A stretch of DNA of 51,179 nucleotides from CAYNFQ01 sp964396715 (GTDB taxonomy: Bacteria; Patescibacteriota; Microgenomatia; Daviesbacterales; UBA10151): contig CAYNFQ010000007.1 of the NCBI GenBank assembly GCA_964396715.1, positions 1 through 51,179 on the forward strand. The letters are read 5' to 3'. This document shows positions 32,568 through 40,349 of this stretch, piece after piece. Position 1 is the stretch's first letter, and every line of letters begins with the position of its first letter. The translations under genes and the position numbers were made by a program. The notes beneath the pieces are model-generated. The model was not told the origin of the DNA and made no database searches. It saw nothing but the letters and a program-made list of their open reading frames with translations.

Positions 32568-34349
32568 ATGGCAAACCAAACCTCACAAAGCACAATTGAA
32601 GACATTCTCTTGAAACAGGGGTTGATCTCTTCTGACCAGCTCTCCGCCATCAAATTGGAAAGCATCAACACCGGCCAAAGCGTGGAAACACTGCTCTCCC
32701 AGCATAATTTGGTTCCTCTTGATAAAATTACCCAGGCCAAGGCCCAGCTTTTAAACGTACCTTTTCTTAAAATAGAAGGCAAGGCAATCGGAGCAGATGT
32801 TTTAAACTTAATCCCGGAGGCTGCTGCCAGAAGGTATGTGGTTATTCCCTTTGAGAAAAAGGGGGATGAACTTTGGGTAGCTATGGCTGACCCTCTGGAT
32901 ATTCAGATCATACAATTTATTGAAAAAAGATCGGGTAAAAGAGTCAAGTCATTCTTAGCTCTTCCCCAGGATATTTTAAAAGCCATCAGCGATCAGTATT
33001 CCCAAAATTTAACCTCCGAGGTCACCTCTGCCCTAAGGGAGGTTCAGGCAGTCAGGCCGGAGGAGGCAGCAGTTGGGGCCCCGGAAATCATCAGGGAAGC
33101 GCCGGTTGCCAATATAGTTAACCAGCTGTTGGAGTATGCCATCAAAACAAGGGCTTCTGATATCCATATTGAACCCCAGGAAGAACAAACCCGGGTCCGC
33201 TACCGGATTGACGGAATATTGCAGGAGAAAATTCTTCTTCCCAAAGGAGTGCATGATGCTTTAATTTCCAGAATTAAAATCCTCTCTGTTTTGAAGATTG
33301 ATGAAAAAAGACTGCCCCAGGATGGCAGGTTTACCTTTACTTACGGGCAAAATGAGGTTGATCTTCGCATTTCCACAGTCCCCACGGTTTTTGGAGAAAA
33401 AGTGGTGATGAGGCTGTTGCCCAAATCAACCGGTGCCCCCACCCTTTTGGAGCTGGGGCTTCGGGGCGGATCGCTAAAGAATTTGGAGAGCCAGCTTTTA
33501 AGACCGCACGGCATTATTTTAATCTGCGGCCCGACAGGTTCAGGTAAAACTACCACCCTCTACTCAATTCTCACTAAGATTTCCAAAACTTCGGTTAATA
33601 TTTTAACCATTGAGGATCCGGTGGAGTATCAGATTCAGGGAGTCAACCAGGTGCAGGTCAATCCGGCGGTGGGTTTAACTTTTGCCTCAGCTTTGCGGTC
33701 GTTTTTAAGACAAGACCCCAACATTATTATGGTGGGCGAGGTGCGGGATACGGAAACAGCCGAGCTGGCAATCCAGGCAGCGCTGACCGGCCACCAGGTT
33801 TTCTCAACCGTCCATACCAACTCGGCCTCGGGTGCCCCTCCCCGCCTTTTGGATATGGGGGTGGAACCGTTTCTTTTAACATCAGCCTTAAATGCGGTGG
33901 TGGGACAAAGAGTAGTCAGAAAAATTTGTCCGCACTGCCGGGTGGAATTTAGCGCCCCGCCTGAGGTTGTGGAAAATATGAGGCTTGTCCTGGGGAAATT
34001 CCTGCCCGCTTCGCCGCAAGGCGAGCCCGCTTCGCCGCAAGGCGAGCCCGCTTCGCCGCAAGGCGAGCCTGCTTCGCCTGCTTCCCAATTAACACCTGTA
34101 ATGAAGCTGTACAAAGGTAGAGGCTGTTTGCTGTGCTCAAATACCGGATATTTGGGAAGAGTTGGCATTTTTGAAGTGTTGATTATTACCGAACCTATTG
34201 TCAAGCTGATTTTGGAGCATGCCTCATCCGGTTCGATTGAGGAAGCGGCACTATCTCAAGGGATGATTACCATGAAACAGGATGGGTATTTGAAAGTTTT
34301 GGAAGGGGTGACAACCTTGGAGGAGGTGTTGAGAGTAGCTCAAGATTAG
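32568..34349 (+). CDS. pilB: Type IV pilus assembly ATPase PilB
   Basis: Hexameric ATPase that powers pilus extension at the inner membrane. 593 aa: N-terminal GspE-N domain (about 1-150), then the ATPase with Walker A GPTGSGKTTT starting at residue 321, the Asp/His boxes IMVGEVRDTETAE and GHQVFSTVHTNSA, and a zinc ribbon with C454, C457, C520 and C523. The gap between the two cysteine pairs is enlarged by a 21-bp tandem repeat encoding ASPQGEP three times. A weak -10 (TATGAC, 32557-32562) is 5 nt before the ATG. First gene of the pilus cluster. Confidence 0.95.
   Translation: MANQTSQSTIEDILLKQGLISSDQLSAIKLESINTGQSVETLLSQHNLVPLDKITQAKAQLLNVPFLKIEGKAIGADVLNLIPEAAARRYVVIPFEKKGDELWVAMADPLDIQIIQFIEKRSGKRVKSFLALPQDILKAISDQYSQNLTSEVTSALREVQAVRPEEAAVGAPEIIREAPVANIVNQLLEYAIKTRASDIHIEPQEEQTRVRYRIDGILQEKILLPKGVHDALISRIKILSVLKIDEKRLPQDGRFTFTYGQNEVDLRISTVPTVFGEKVVMRLLPKSTGAPTLLELGLRGGSLKNLESQLLRPHGIILICGPTGSGKTTTLYSILTKISKTSVNILTIEDPVEYQIQGVNQVQVNPAVGLTFASALRSFLRQDPNIIMVGEVRDTETAELAIQAALTGHQVFSTVHTNSASGAPPRLLDMGVEPFLLTSALNAVVGQRVVRKICPHCRVEFSAPPEVVENMRLVLGKFLPASPQGEPASPQGEPASPQGEPASPASQLTPVMKLYKGRGCLLCSNTGYLGRVGIFEVLIITEPIVKLILEHASSGSIEEAALSQGMITMKQDGYLKVLEGVTTLEEVLRVAQD
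34004..34086 (+). repeat. 21-bp tandem repeat inside the PilB zinc-ribbon region
   Basis: Three units starting GCCCGCTTCGCCGCAAGGCG at 34004, 34025 and 34046, plus a degenerate fourth. Each holds the perfect hairpin TCGCC-gcaa-GGCGA. The reverse complement of the unit recurs with one change and one insertion in the prepilin leader at 36838-36862. Confidence 0.9.
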
Positions 34350-34356
34350 AATTCAA

Positions 34357-34405
34357 TGTCAAAACTCAAATGTCAAATGTCAAAACTGGCAACTCAAATC
34401 TAAAA
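34357..34405 (+). repeat. Heptanucleotide array between pilB and pilT
   Basis: Seven 7-mers in register: TGTCAAA, ACTCAAA, TGTCAAA, TGTCAAA, ACTGGCA, ACTCAAA, TCTAAAA. The TGTCAAA consensus is shared with the element at 2965-3013. Confidence 0.75.
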
Positions 34406-34422
34406 TCTTTTATAGTTTTGAG

Positions 34423-35484
34423 ATGCAAATTATGAACATACAGCAATTATTAGAATTAACTGTCCAAAGAAATGCCTCGGATTTGCACCTTAGTGTGGGG
34501 TTCCCGCCGACTCTGAGGATTCACGGAGAGCTGATAGCGGTGGCCGGAGAAGGACCTTTAACAGCAGAACAGGTGAACAGTTTGACCGCTCCCCTGCTTT
34601 CGGATATTCAAAAAAATATCTTCGGACAAAATTTTGAGGTTGATTTTTCTTTTGATTATCAAACCAAGGCCCGTTTCAGGGTCAATTTATACCGCCAGAA
34701 AGGCAATCCTTCCGCAGCATTACGGTTGATCCCCTTTACCATTCCCGATATTAACAGTTTAGGCTTGCCGCCTGTGGTTGTTAAACTGACAGATTTAAAA
34801 CAGGGTTTTATTTTAGTGACAGGGCCTACCGGCCACGGCAAATCAACAACTTTGGCCTCATTTATCAATAAAATAAACCAGACGCGCGCAGTGCATGTCA
34901 TTACCATTGAAGACCCCATAGAATACGTTTATCCTAAAGGTAAATCTTTGATTGAACAGCGGGAGATGTACAAAGATACCAGATCCTGGGGGAATTCTTT
35001 GCGGGCTGCCCTGCGTGAGGATCCGGATGTGGTGCTGGTGGGCGAAATGAGGGATCTGGAAACTATCTCATCTGCCATGACCATTGCGGAAACAGGACAT
35101 CTGGTTTTTGCCACTTTACATACCAACTCGGCTGCCCAATCGGTTGATAGAATTATTGATGTTTTCCCCCAGACCCAGCAGCCGCAAATCAGGTTGCAGC
35201 TGGCTTCAACATTGGAGGCCATTATTTCTCTGCGGCTGATACCTACTATCCAGCCGGGCAGAATTTTGGCATCCGAAATGTTGTTTGCCACTCCCGCAGT
35301 CAGGAATATTATCAGGGAAGGTAAGTCTCACCTGATAGATAATATCATTGAAACCTCGGCAGAATACGGGATGCAGATTTTGGAAAGATCGCTTTCGGAT
35401 TTGGTGAGAAACGGCAAAATATCCCGCGAAACAGCCATCGGATTTGCACTGCGTCCTGAATTATTAAACAAGTTAATAAAGTAG
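34423..35484 (+). CDS. pilT: Type IV pilus retraction ATPase PilT
   Basis: Disassembles the pilus to drive twitching or DNA pull. 353 aa; N-terminal PAS-like domain (NASDLHLSVGFPPTLRIHG), Walker A GPTGHGKSTT at 134-143, VITIEDPIEY, the Asp box ALREDPDVVLVGEMRD and the His box GHLVFATLHTNSA. The PilT-type arginine-rich AIRNLIRE-equivalent is AVRNIIREGK, which favours PilT over PilB. ATG 34423 or the in-frame ATG 34432 could be the start. No ribosome binding site is evident; the heptad array lies just upstream. Confidence 0.93.
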   Translation: MQIMNIQQLLELTVQRNASDLHLSVGFPPTLRIHGELIAVAGEGPLTAEQVNSLTAPLLSDIQKNIFGQNFEVDFSFDYQTKARFRVNLYRQKGNPSAALRLIPFTIPDINSLGLPPVVVKLTDLKQGFILVTGPTGHGKSTTLASFINKINQTRAVHVITIEDPIEYVYPKGKSLIEQREMYKDTRSWGNSLRAALREDPDVVLVGEMRDLETISSAMTIAETGHLVFATLHTNSAAQSVDRIIDVFPQTQQPQIRLQLASTLEAIISLRLIPTIQPGRILASEMLFATPAVRNIIREGKSHLIDNIIETSAEYGMQILERSLSDLVRNGKISRETAIGFALRPELLNKLIK

Positions 35485-35548
35485 CTATCAGCTGTCAGCT
35501 TTCAGTCGTCAGACAAAAAACAATTGTCTGATAGCTGAAGACTGATGA
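35485..35548. repeat. Inverted heptanucleotide array between pilT and pilC
   Basis: CTATCAG CTGTCAG CTTTCAG TCGTCAG (35485-35512), a short AT-rich loop, then CTGATAG CTGAAGA CTGATGA (35528-35548), the reverse complement family. It can form a strong hairpin and begins directly after the pilT stop. Confidence 0.8.
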
Positions 35549-35560
35549 CTACTATTTAAT

Positions 35561-36763
35561 ATGGCAGAATTTGTCTATAAAGCTAAAGATAACAAGGGAG
35601 ATAATCACCAAGGCTCTGTTCAATCCCCTGATGTGCACTCCGCTGCCCAAACTTTGCGAAAAAAAGGTTTAATTGTCATTACCCTAACTGCCAAAGGCGG
35701 AGGCGCAAACGAATTTTTGTCAAAATTTTTGGACAGGGTTTCTTTTACGGAACTGACCATTATTACCCGCCAGCTTGCCACCATGGTTTCAGCAGGATTG
35801 GTTCTGTCTGAGGCGATTGATATCCTGGAAGAACAGCAGACAAACAAAACTTTAAAAAAGGTTTTGGAGGAAGTCTCCCAGGATATTAAAGGAGGCTTAA
35901 CTTTAACCCAGGCTTTAGGCAAACACCCCAATGTTTTCCCCCGCCTTTATATAAACTTAGTCAAAAGCGGTGAGGCTTCCGGAAAATTGGATCAGGTCTT
36001 GCAGCAGATGGCGGACGGTTTGGAAAAAGACCGGGAGTTTAAAGCCAGGGTCAGAGGGGCAATGATATACCCGGCTGTGGTTTTAACTATGATGATAGTG
36101 GTGGTCGTGATCATGATGGTGTTTGTGATTCCCAAACTGGTCGGGCTCTACCAGCAGTCCACCATAGAGTTGCCTCTGCCCACCAAGATTTTGATATTTG
36201 CATCAGACTCCTTTGTCCGCTTTTGGTGGCTGTTGCTGATGGGGATTATTGCCATAGCCATGGGTATCAACCGTTGGAATAAAACCCCGGAAGGTAATAT
36301 GTTCCTGGGTAAACTTATTTTAAAAACACCAATTATGGGGAAAATTGTCGCCAATGTCACCCTGACAAATTTTAACAGGACTTTTGGGCTGTTAACCTCA
36401 GCCGGAATACCCCTTTTAGATTCAATTGGGATAGTGACGGATTTGACAGATAATCCGGTGTATAAAAAAGCCCTAAAAGATGCATATGCGGGGGTGGAAA
36501 AAGGTCTGCCCTTCTCTACACTTTTGAGCGGGGTGGTCTTTCCCAAAATTGTTTCTCAAATGGTCAATGTGGGAGAGGAAACAGGAAAAGTGGATGAGAT
36601 TTTTTTTAAGCTGGCCGAGTATTTTGAACAGGAATCAGATCATCTGGTGAAAAATTTGACTGTAGCCATAGAGCCGATTGTTTTGATTATTTTAGGTATT
36701 GGGGTGGCATTTTTGGTGATTTCCATCATTCTGCCAATCTACAAATTGACAACGTCATTTTAA
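35561..36763 (+). CDS. pilC: Type IV pilus inner-membrane platform protein PilC
   Basis: Platform that couples the ATPases to pilin insertion. 400 aa with two T2SF domains (about 65-190 and 268-390), each followed by membrane helices: ALMIYPAVVLTMMIVVVVIM at about 168-190, LLLMGIIAIAMG near 218, and a C-terminal helix IVLIILGIGVAFLVISIILP. Family motifs SAGLVLSEAIDIL, LYINLVKSGEASGKLD, SAGIPLLDSI and NVGEETGKVDEI are intact. Downstream of pilT in the order pilB-pilT-pilC. Confidence 0.95.
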   Translation: MAEFVYKAKDNKGDNHQGSVQSPDVHSAAQTLRKKGLIVITLTAKGGGANEFLSKFLDRVSFTELTIITRQLATMVSAGLVLSEAIDILEEQQTNKTLKKVLEEVSQDIKGGLTLTQALGKHPNVFPRLYINLVKSGEASGKLDQVLQQMADGLEKDREFKARVRGAMIYPAVVLTMMIVVVVIMMVFVIPKLVGLYQQSTIELPLPTKILIFASDSFVRFWWLLLMGIIAIAMGINRWNKTPEGNMFLGKLILKTPIMGKIVANVTLTNFNRTFGLLTSAGIPLLDSIGIVTDLTDNPVYKKALKDAYAGVEKGLPFSTLLSGVVFPKIVSQMVNVGEETGKVDEIFFKLAEYFEQESDHLVKNLTVAIEPIVLIILGIGVAFLVISIILPIYKLTTSF

Positions 36764-36785
36764 TATGAATACAATGGAGTATCGA

Positions 36786-36795
36786 GGGGAGGTGA
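36786..36795 (+). promoter_or_regulatory. Strong Shine-Dalgarno that fixes a TTG start
   Basis: GGGGAGGTGA is the best Shine-Dalgarno in the window, with 7-8 nt to TTG 36803. It supports a rare TTG start for the first prepilin, and its strength fits a highly made major pilin. Confidence 0.7.
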
Positions 36796-36802
36796 ATATA
36801 TT

Positions 36803-37378
36803 TTGAGAAAATCTGCTCAAGTTTTTACTAAGGGTTTCGCCTCGCTTTGCGGTCGAAGCGGGTTTACCTTGGTGGAACTTTTGGTGGTTATCGCAATTAT
36901 TGCCATATTGGCAGCAGTGGTAGTTCTTATCATCAATCCTTTGGAATTAACCAGAAGAGGCAGGGATGCAGCCCGTTTGTCTGATCTGGCCAATCTTCAG
37001 AATGCTATTAATGTGGCTGTTCAGGAATCAACCGGTTCAGGAGCCGTAGCGGTTCTTTGTAAGAGCACCGGTACATATCCTTGTGAAGGTGACTCTTTTG
37101 TAGGTACCAGAGTCTCAGATGGCTCAGGCTGGGTTAAAACAGACCTGTCTGCACAAAAGAGCGTTTCTGTTCCCACATTGCCAATTGATCCGATCAACTC
37201 TGCGGCCATGCACTACAAGTATTGTGCCAGCAATGATGCCTGGGAAATTGACACTGTTTTGGAGTCTGACCAGCAAAAAGGCAAAATGGGTGCAGATGGC
37301 GGAAATGAAACCGACAAATACGAGGTCGGGTCTAATCTGACCTTAATTGCCGCATCAGGCGGAAGCTGTACATATTAG
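36803..37378 (+). CDS. Type IV prepilin, candidate major pilin
   Basis: 191 aa from TTG 36803. The prepilin cleavage site is CGRSG^FTLVELLVVIAIIAIL with the conserved Glu at +5. The mature N-terminal helix is followed by a basic patch (LTRRGRDAARLSDLANLQ) and a C-terminal globular part with four cysteines. The leader is extended by KGFASLCGRS, encoded by a palindromic insertion between two GGGTTT copies. The strong ribosome binding site and position next to pilC and pilD suggest it is the main subunit. Confidence 0.85.
   Translation: MRKSAQVFTKGFASLCGRSGFTLVELLVVIAIIAILAAVVVLIINPLELTRRGRDAARLSDLANLQNAINVAVQESTGSGAVAVLCKSTGTYPCEGDSFVGTRVSDGSGWVKTDLSAQKSVSVPTLPIDPINSAAMHYKYCASNDAWEIDTVLESDQQKGKMGADGGNETDKYEVGSNLTLIAASGGSCTY
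36832..36865 (+). repeat. Palindromic insertion in the prepilin leader, flanked by GGGTTT
   Basis: CTCGCTTTGCGGTCGAAGCG (from 36841) is nearly the reverse complement of the pilB 21-bp unit. GGGTTT occurs on both sides (36832-36837, 36860-36865), like a short target duplication. Confidence 0.6.
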
Positions 37379-37381
37379 TCG

Positions 37382-37452
37382 TCGTCAGTCGTCAGCTATC
37401 AGTCGTCAGATTGAATTTAAGAGTCTGATGACTGAAGACTGAAAGCTGATAG
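37382..37452. repeat. Inverted heptanucleotide array between prepilin and pilD
   Basis: TCGTCAG TCGTCAG CTATCAG TCGTCAG (37382-37409), then CTGATGA CTGAAGA CTGAAAG CTGATAG (37425-37452). It shares heptads with the array before pilC (35485-35548), so the same family brackets this part of the pilus cluster. Confidence 0.8.
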
Positions 37453-37457
37453 CTATT

Positions 37458-38354
37458 ATGGGAATCGTTGGTTTTATATTGGGAACGATTTTGGGAAGTT
37501 TTGTCAAAGCCCTGGCTGACAGAAGTCTAACGAATAAGTCATTTTGGGGAAGGTCGTACTGCCCTAAGTGTAAGAGTAAATTACACTGGTACGACCTTAC
37601 CCCCATTGTTTCCTATATTCTGCTTCGGGGAAAATGCAGATATTGTCATAAAAAAATTAGCGTAGAGTATTTGGTGGTTGAGGTAGTGATGGGACTACTG
37701 ATAGGCTTTTTGTTTTGGCAGAGCTTGGGAAGTGTGCAGGTTACAGGTTACAGGTTACAGTTCCAAGATATTCTGCTCCTGTTGAATCTAATTTTTAAAG
37801 CATTCTTTATCAGTATCCTAGCAGTCTTATTCATAACCGATCTTAAGAAGATGTTCATCCCGGATCGGATTGTGGTGCCGGCCATTGTGATTAGTGTCAT
37901 ATATCTTGCGGCAATCACCATATATAAGGTAGGTTACCTATATTATTATCTGTCACAGACTCGGGTGGGCCAGCTGCTGCTCCCGCCATACAGTGATTAT
38001 TTTCAAAATCATGCTCTACAAACAGCACAACCCTTCTGGGGAGGAGTTGCTGCGGCCCTGGTAATAGGCGGGTTTTTCTATCTTCTGATAATAATGACCA
38101 AAGGTAAGGGTATGGGTGGTGGAGATGTTAAACTGGGAGCGTTTATTGGCTTGGGATTAGGTTTCCCCAATTCAATAGTGGCTTTGATACTGTCTTTTAT
38201 AAGCGGCGCTGTTTTTTCTCTGGTACTGATTTTTTTGGGAAAGAAACATTTTGGACAGGTAATACCTTTTGGCCCGTTTTTAGTTTTGGGAAGTTTGATT
38301 GCCCTTTTTTGGGGACAAAGGATAATTGAGGCATATTTGCAGCTGGGGTATTGA
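37458..38354 (+). CDS. pilD: Prepilin peptidase / N-methyltransferase PilD
   Basis: Membrane aspartyl protease that cleaves prepilin leaders and methylates the new N-terminus. 298 aa. The N-terminal domain has a four-cysteine metal site (YCPKCKSKL and GKCRYCHKK). Catalytic aspartates lie in ITDLKKMFIPD (about 134-144) and GGGDVKLGAFIG (about 220-231). About eight membrane helices. Residues near 94-102 (VQVTGYRLQ) are encoded by three CAGGTTA repeats, an expansion within a loop. Confidence 0.94.
   Translation: MGIVGFILGTILGSFVKALADRSLTNKSFWGRSYCPKCKSKLHWYDLTPIVSYILLRGKCRYCHKKISVEYLVVEVVMGLLIGFLFWQSLGSVQVTGYRLQFQDILLLLNLIFKAFFISILAVLFITDLKKMFIPDRIVVPAIVISVIYLAAITIYKVGYLYYYLSQTRVGQLLLPPYSDYFQNHALQTAQPFWGGVAAALVIGGFFYLLIIMTKGKGMGGGDVKLGAFIGLGLGFPNSIVALILSFISGAVFSLVLIFLGKKHFGQVIPFGPFLVLGSLIALFWGQRIIEAYLQLGY
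37737..37760 (+). repeat. Heptanucleotide repeat inside pilD
   Basis: CAGGTTA three times followed by CAGTTCC, in 7-bp register, within codons for a cytoplasmic or loop segment of PilD. Confidence 0.75.
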
Positions 38355-38366
38355 CAGGAAACTTAA

Positions 38367-38394
38367 TTTAGACAAATAATGGAGTTAATATAAT
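38367..38394 (+). promoter_or_regulatory. Promoter inside the pilus cluster
   Basis: TTTAGA at 38367-38372, a 16-nt spacer and TATAAT at 38389-38394. ATG 38404 is 9 nt downstream. It allows the pilin genes to be made separately from pilB-pilD. Confidence 0.55.
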
Positions 38395-38403
38395 CTGCTT
38401 TTT

Positions 38404-38871
38404 ATGAGAAAAATACTGCCCACTAAAAAAGGCTTTACCACGTTCAGTTCTCATGAACGTGGTTTCACCCTGGTGGAACTTTTAGTGGTGGTTTCCATTA
38501 TTGCCATTTTATCTGTGATAGGAGTAGCTTTATTTGGAAATGCTCAAAAAAATGCCAGAGATGCTCAAAGAAGGGGTGATGTGGAAGCAATCAGTAAAGC
38601 ATATGAGGCAAATGCTACCAGCGGAACTGCCACCCCTTATGCAATTCCTTTAGCAACTTGGTTTGCCAGCGGTAATTTTCCCAAAGATCCTCAGGGAGGA
38701 GAATATTTCTGGAATGGAGCTCAATCAATCCCGAATGCAGCCAGGGCAACATATACAATTTGTGCCAAGCTGGAGAATTCTACCGGTAACTCCAGCAGTG
38801 CGGGAGACGGCAGCACATTCACAGCCGCCTCAGGTAACGGAACTCACTTTTGCCGAAAAAATCTGCAATAA
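38404..38871 (+). CDS. Type IV pilin-like protein with palindrome-extended leader
   Basis: 155 aa. Cleavage site SSHERG^FTLVELLVVVSIIAIL, Glu at +5. The mature helix ends in NAQKNARDAQRRGDVEAISK, typical of major-pilin-like proteins, and the C-terminal domain has a cysteine pair. The leader appears doubled: KKGFT, then TFSSHERG, then FTLVE; the middle is encoded by the hairpin CCACGTTCA-gttctca-TGAACGTGG (38438-38462). It has its own promoter. Confidence 0.85.
   Translation: MRKILPTKKGFTTFSSHERGFTLVELLVVVSIIAILSVIGVALFGNAQKNARDAQRRGDVEAISKAYEANATSGTATPYAIPLATWFASGNFPKDPQGGEYFWNGAQSIPNAARATYTICAKLENSTGNSSSAGDGSTFTAASGNGTHFCRKNLQ
38438..38462. repeat. Perfect 9-bp-arm hairpin in a prepilin leader
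   Basis: CCACGTTCA and TGAACGTGG flank a 7-nt loop. The segment sits between two similar copies of the leader end (GGCTTTACC and GGTTTCACC), suggesting an insertion that duplicated its target. Confidence 0.7.
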
Positions 38872-39302
38872 TGCGAAGAAAAGCGGGTTTTACTCTAATT
38901 GAACTGCTGATTGTGATTACCATTATTGCCATTCTTTCCTCAATCGGTCTGGTTTCATATACTGCTTTTGTCAAAAACGCCAGAGATACCAAAAGAAAAG
39001 CGGATTTACAATTTATACAATCAGCCCTGGAACAATATCATGCCGACCAACATTATTATCCGGGCAGTTTGGCTGCCGGCTCTGCCTTAAAAAGCCCTGA
39101 TGGCAGGAAGGTATACCTCAGTGAGATCCCAAATGATCCTAATCTCACTCCCCCATATTGCTATGAAGGGGTGGAATGTGAGAGCAGTGCCACTCCACCA
39201 AGGTGTAAAAGCTACTACCTTTATACCAAACTTGAACGTGCGTCCCAGCCCACAGTTTCCGGCTGCGGTAATACTTTTAACCTTAAGATCACCAGGCCGT
39301 AA
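38871..39302 (+). CDS. Type IV pilin-like protein
   Basis: 143 aa from ATG 38871, which overlaps the previous stop (TAATG) and gives the short standard leader MRRKAG^FTLIELLIVITIIAIL. The mature helix continues NARDTKRKADLQFIQSALEQYHADQHYYPG, the signature of GspG/PilE-like pilins, followed by a four-cysteine C-terminal region. It is probably co-translated with the upstream pilin and could be a second major subunit or a minor pilin. Confidence 0.85.
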   Translation: MRRKAGFTLIELLIVITIIAILSSIGLVSYTAFVKNARDTKRKADLQFIQSALEQYHADQHYYPGSLAAGSALKSPDGRKVYLSEIPNDPNLTPPYCYEGVECESSATPPRCKSYYLYTKLERASQPTVSGCGNTFNLKITRP

Positions 39303-39331
39303 TTGAGTGTCCGGCTGAAATGTGTTACGTT
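39303..39331 (+). promoter_or_regulatory. Promoter of the minor-pilin group
   Basis: TTGAGT at 39303-39308, a 17-nt spacer and TACGTT at 39326-39331; ATG 39338 is 6 nt later. Confidence 0.45.
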
Positions 39332-39337
39332 TAAATT

Positions 39338-39871
39338 ATGCGCTCATTAGGCTTTACCCTGGTGGAACTTCTGGTGGTGATTTCTGTTATGGTTATTTTA
39401 GGAGTGGCAACCTTTGCCAATTTTAGGGATTTTTCCTCGGAGCAGGTTACCAATAAAGCCTTAGGTGAGATAAAAACTCTTTTGCATCTTGCCCAAAGCA
39501 ATGCCACCACATCTACTGTTTGTGAGAAAGGAGATAGAGACAGTGTCAGCTGGACAGTAAATTTTAAAAACGAAACAAGTATAGAGCTACTTTGTGGACC
39601 CCAAAGTAAAGTAAAACAAACCCTCAGCCTGGAAAACGCCACCATAGTTGGTATAAAATGTTCCGCGGATGGCACATCTTTTGGCACGTCTTTTAGTCCG
39701 CCTGTGAAAGTCAGTTACTCTCCCCTCTCCGGTAATCTAACCTTTCTTTCCGATGTTTCATGCGTTAAAAGCGCCTCGCTGATCCTCATCAGCGTAGACA
39801 GTTTACAAAAGAGCGGTAATCCCAAATCGTTTACTGTTTCCAAAGGAGGAGTAATACAGGATGTACCGTAG
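39338..39871 (+). CDS. GspH/FimT-like pseudopilin
   Basis: 177 aa. MRSLG^FTLVELLVVISVMVILGV is a standard prepilin N-terminus with a five-residue leader. The mature part contains LGEIKTLLHLAQSNATT, as in GspH/FimT minor pilins, then a beta-rich C-terminus with three cysteines. It overlaps the next gene by 11 nt. Minor pilins of this type help start fibre assembly. Confidence 0.78.
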   Translation: MRSLGFTLVELLVVISVMVILGVATFANFRDFSSEQVTNKALGEIKTLLHLAQSNATTSTVCEKGDRDSVSWTVNFKNETSIELLCGPQSKVKQTLSLENATIVGIKCSADGTSFGTSFSPPVKVSYSPLSGNLTFLSDVSCVKSASLILISVDSLQKSGNPKSFTVSKGGVIQDVP

Positions 39872-40349
39872 AGAGGGTGGTCAGAGCCTGATGGAGCTGG
39901 TGGTGGTTATTGCCATGACCATAGTGGTTGTAAGCGCTTTGGTTTTCTCAACCATTGCCTCTCTTAGAAACGCCAATTTGGCCCAAAATCAAATCCAGGC
40001 CACCAAGCTGGCCCAAGGAGGTTTGGAGCGGGTCAGGAGTTTGAGAGATCAGGATGGTAAGGTTAATTACACAGGAGCTGGTTTTACCACCGAGAAATTT
40101 AATGACCTTTGGGATATTACCTTTAGATGCCCTGGCAATTGCTTTTTCTTTTTTTCATCTGCCGGCATACTCACAGGAGGGACAGAGGCCAATTTTGAAA
40201 GCGCCCACCCTAATTTTTTCAGGCAGTTCCAGGTGGAAGAGGAGGGGTCAGATCCCAGAGCGCAAAAAAAGGTTACGGCAATTGTCAAATGGAGTGATTT
40301 TTCAGGGTCGCATGAATCAAGGCTGACCACTGTTTTAAGGAGGATATGA
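39861..40349 (+). CDS. PilV/GspI-like minor pilin
   Basis: 162 aa. MYRREGG^QSLMELVVVIAMTIVV is a prepilin-like start with Gln at +1 and Glu at +5. The mature helix continues NLAQNQIQATKLAQGGLERVRSLRD, the pattern of GspI/PilV proteins. It overlaps the GspH-like gene before it and the GspJ-like gene after it by 4 nt. Confidence 0.72.
   Translation: MYRREGGQSLMELVVVIAMTIVVVSALVFSTIASLRNANLAQNQIQATKLAQGGLERVRSLRDQDGKVNYTGAGFTTEKFNDLWDITFRCPGNCFFFFSSAGILTGGTEANFESAHPNFFRQFQVEEEGSDPRAQKKVTAIVKWSDFSGSHESRLTTVLRRI

Noticed and set aside
33635..34204. 189-codon minus-strand frame inside pilB with GEAGSPC repeats
   Set aside because: The repeats come from the pilB 21-bp tandem repeat read on the wrong strand; PilB motifs on the plus strand are decisive.
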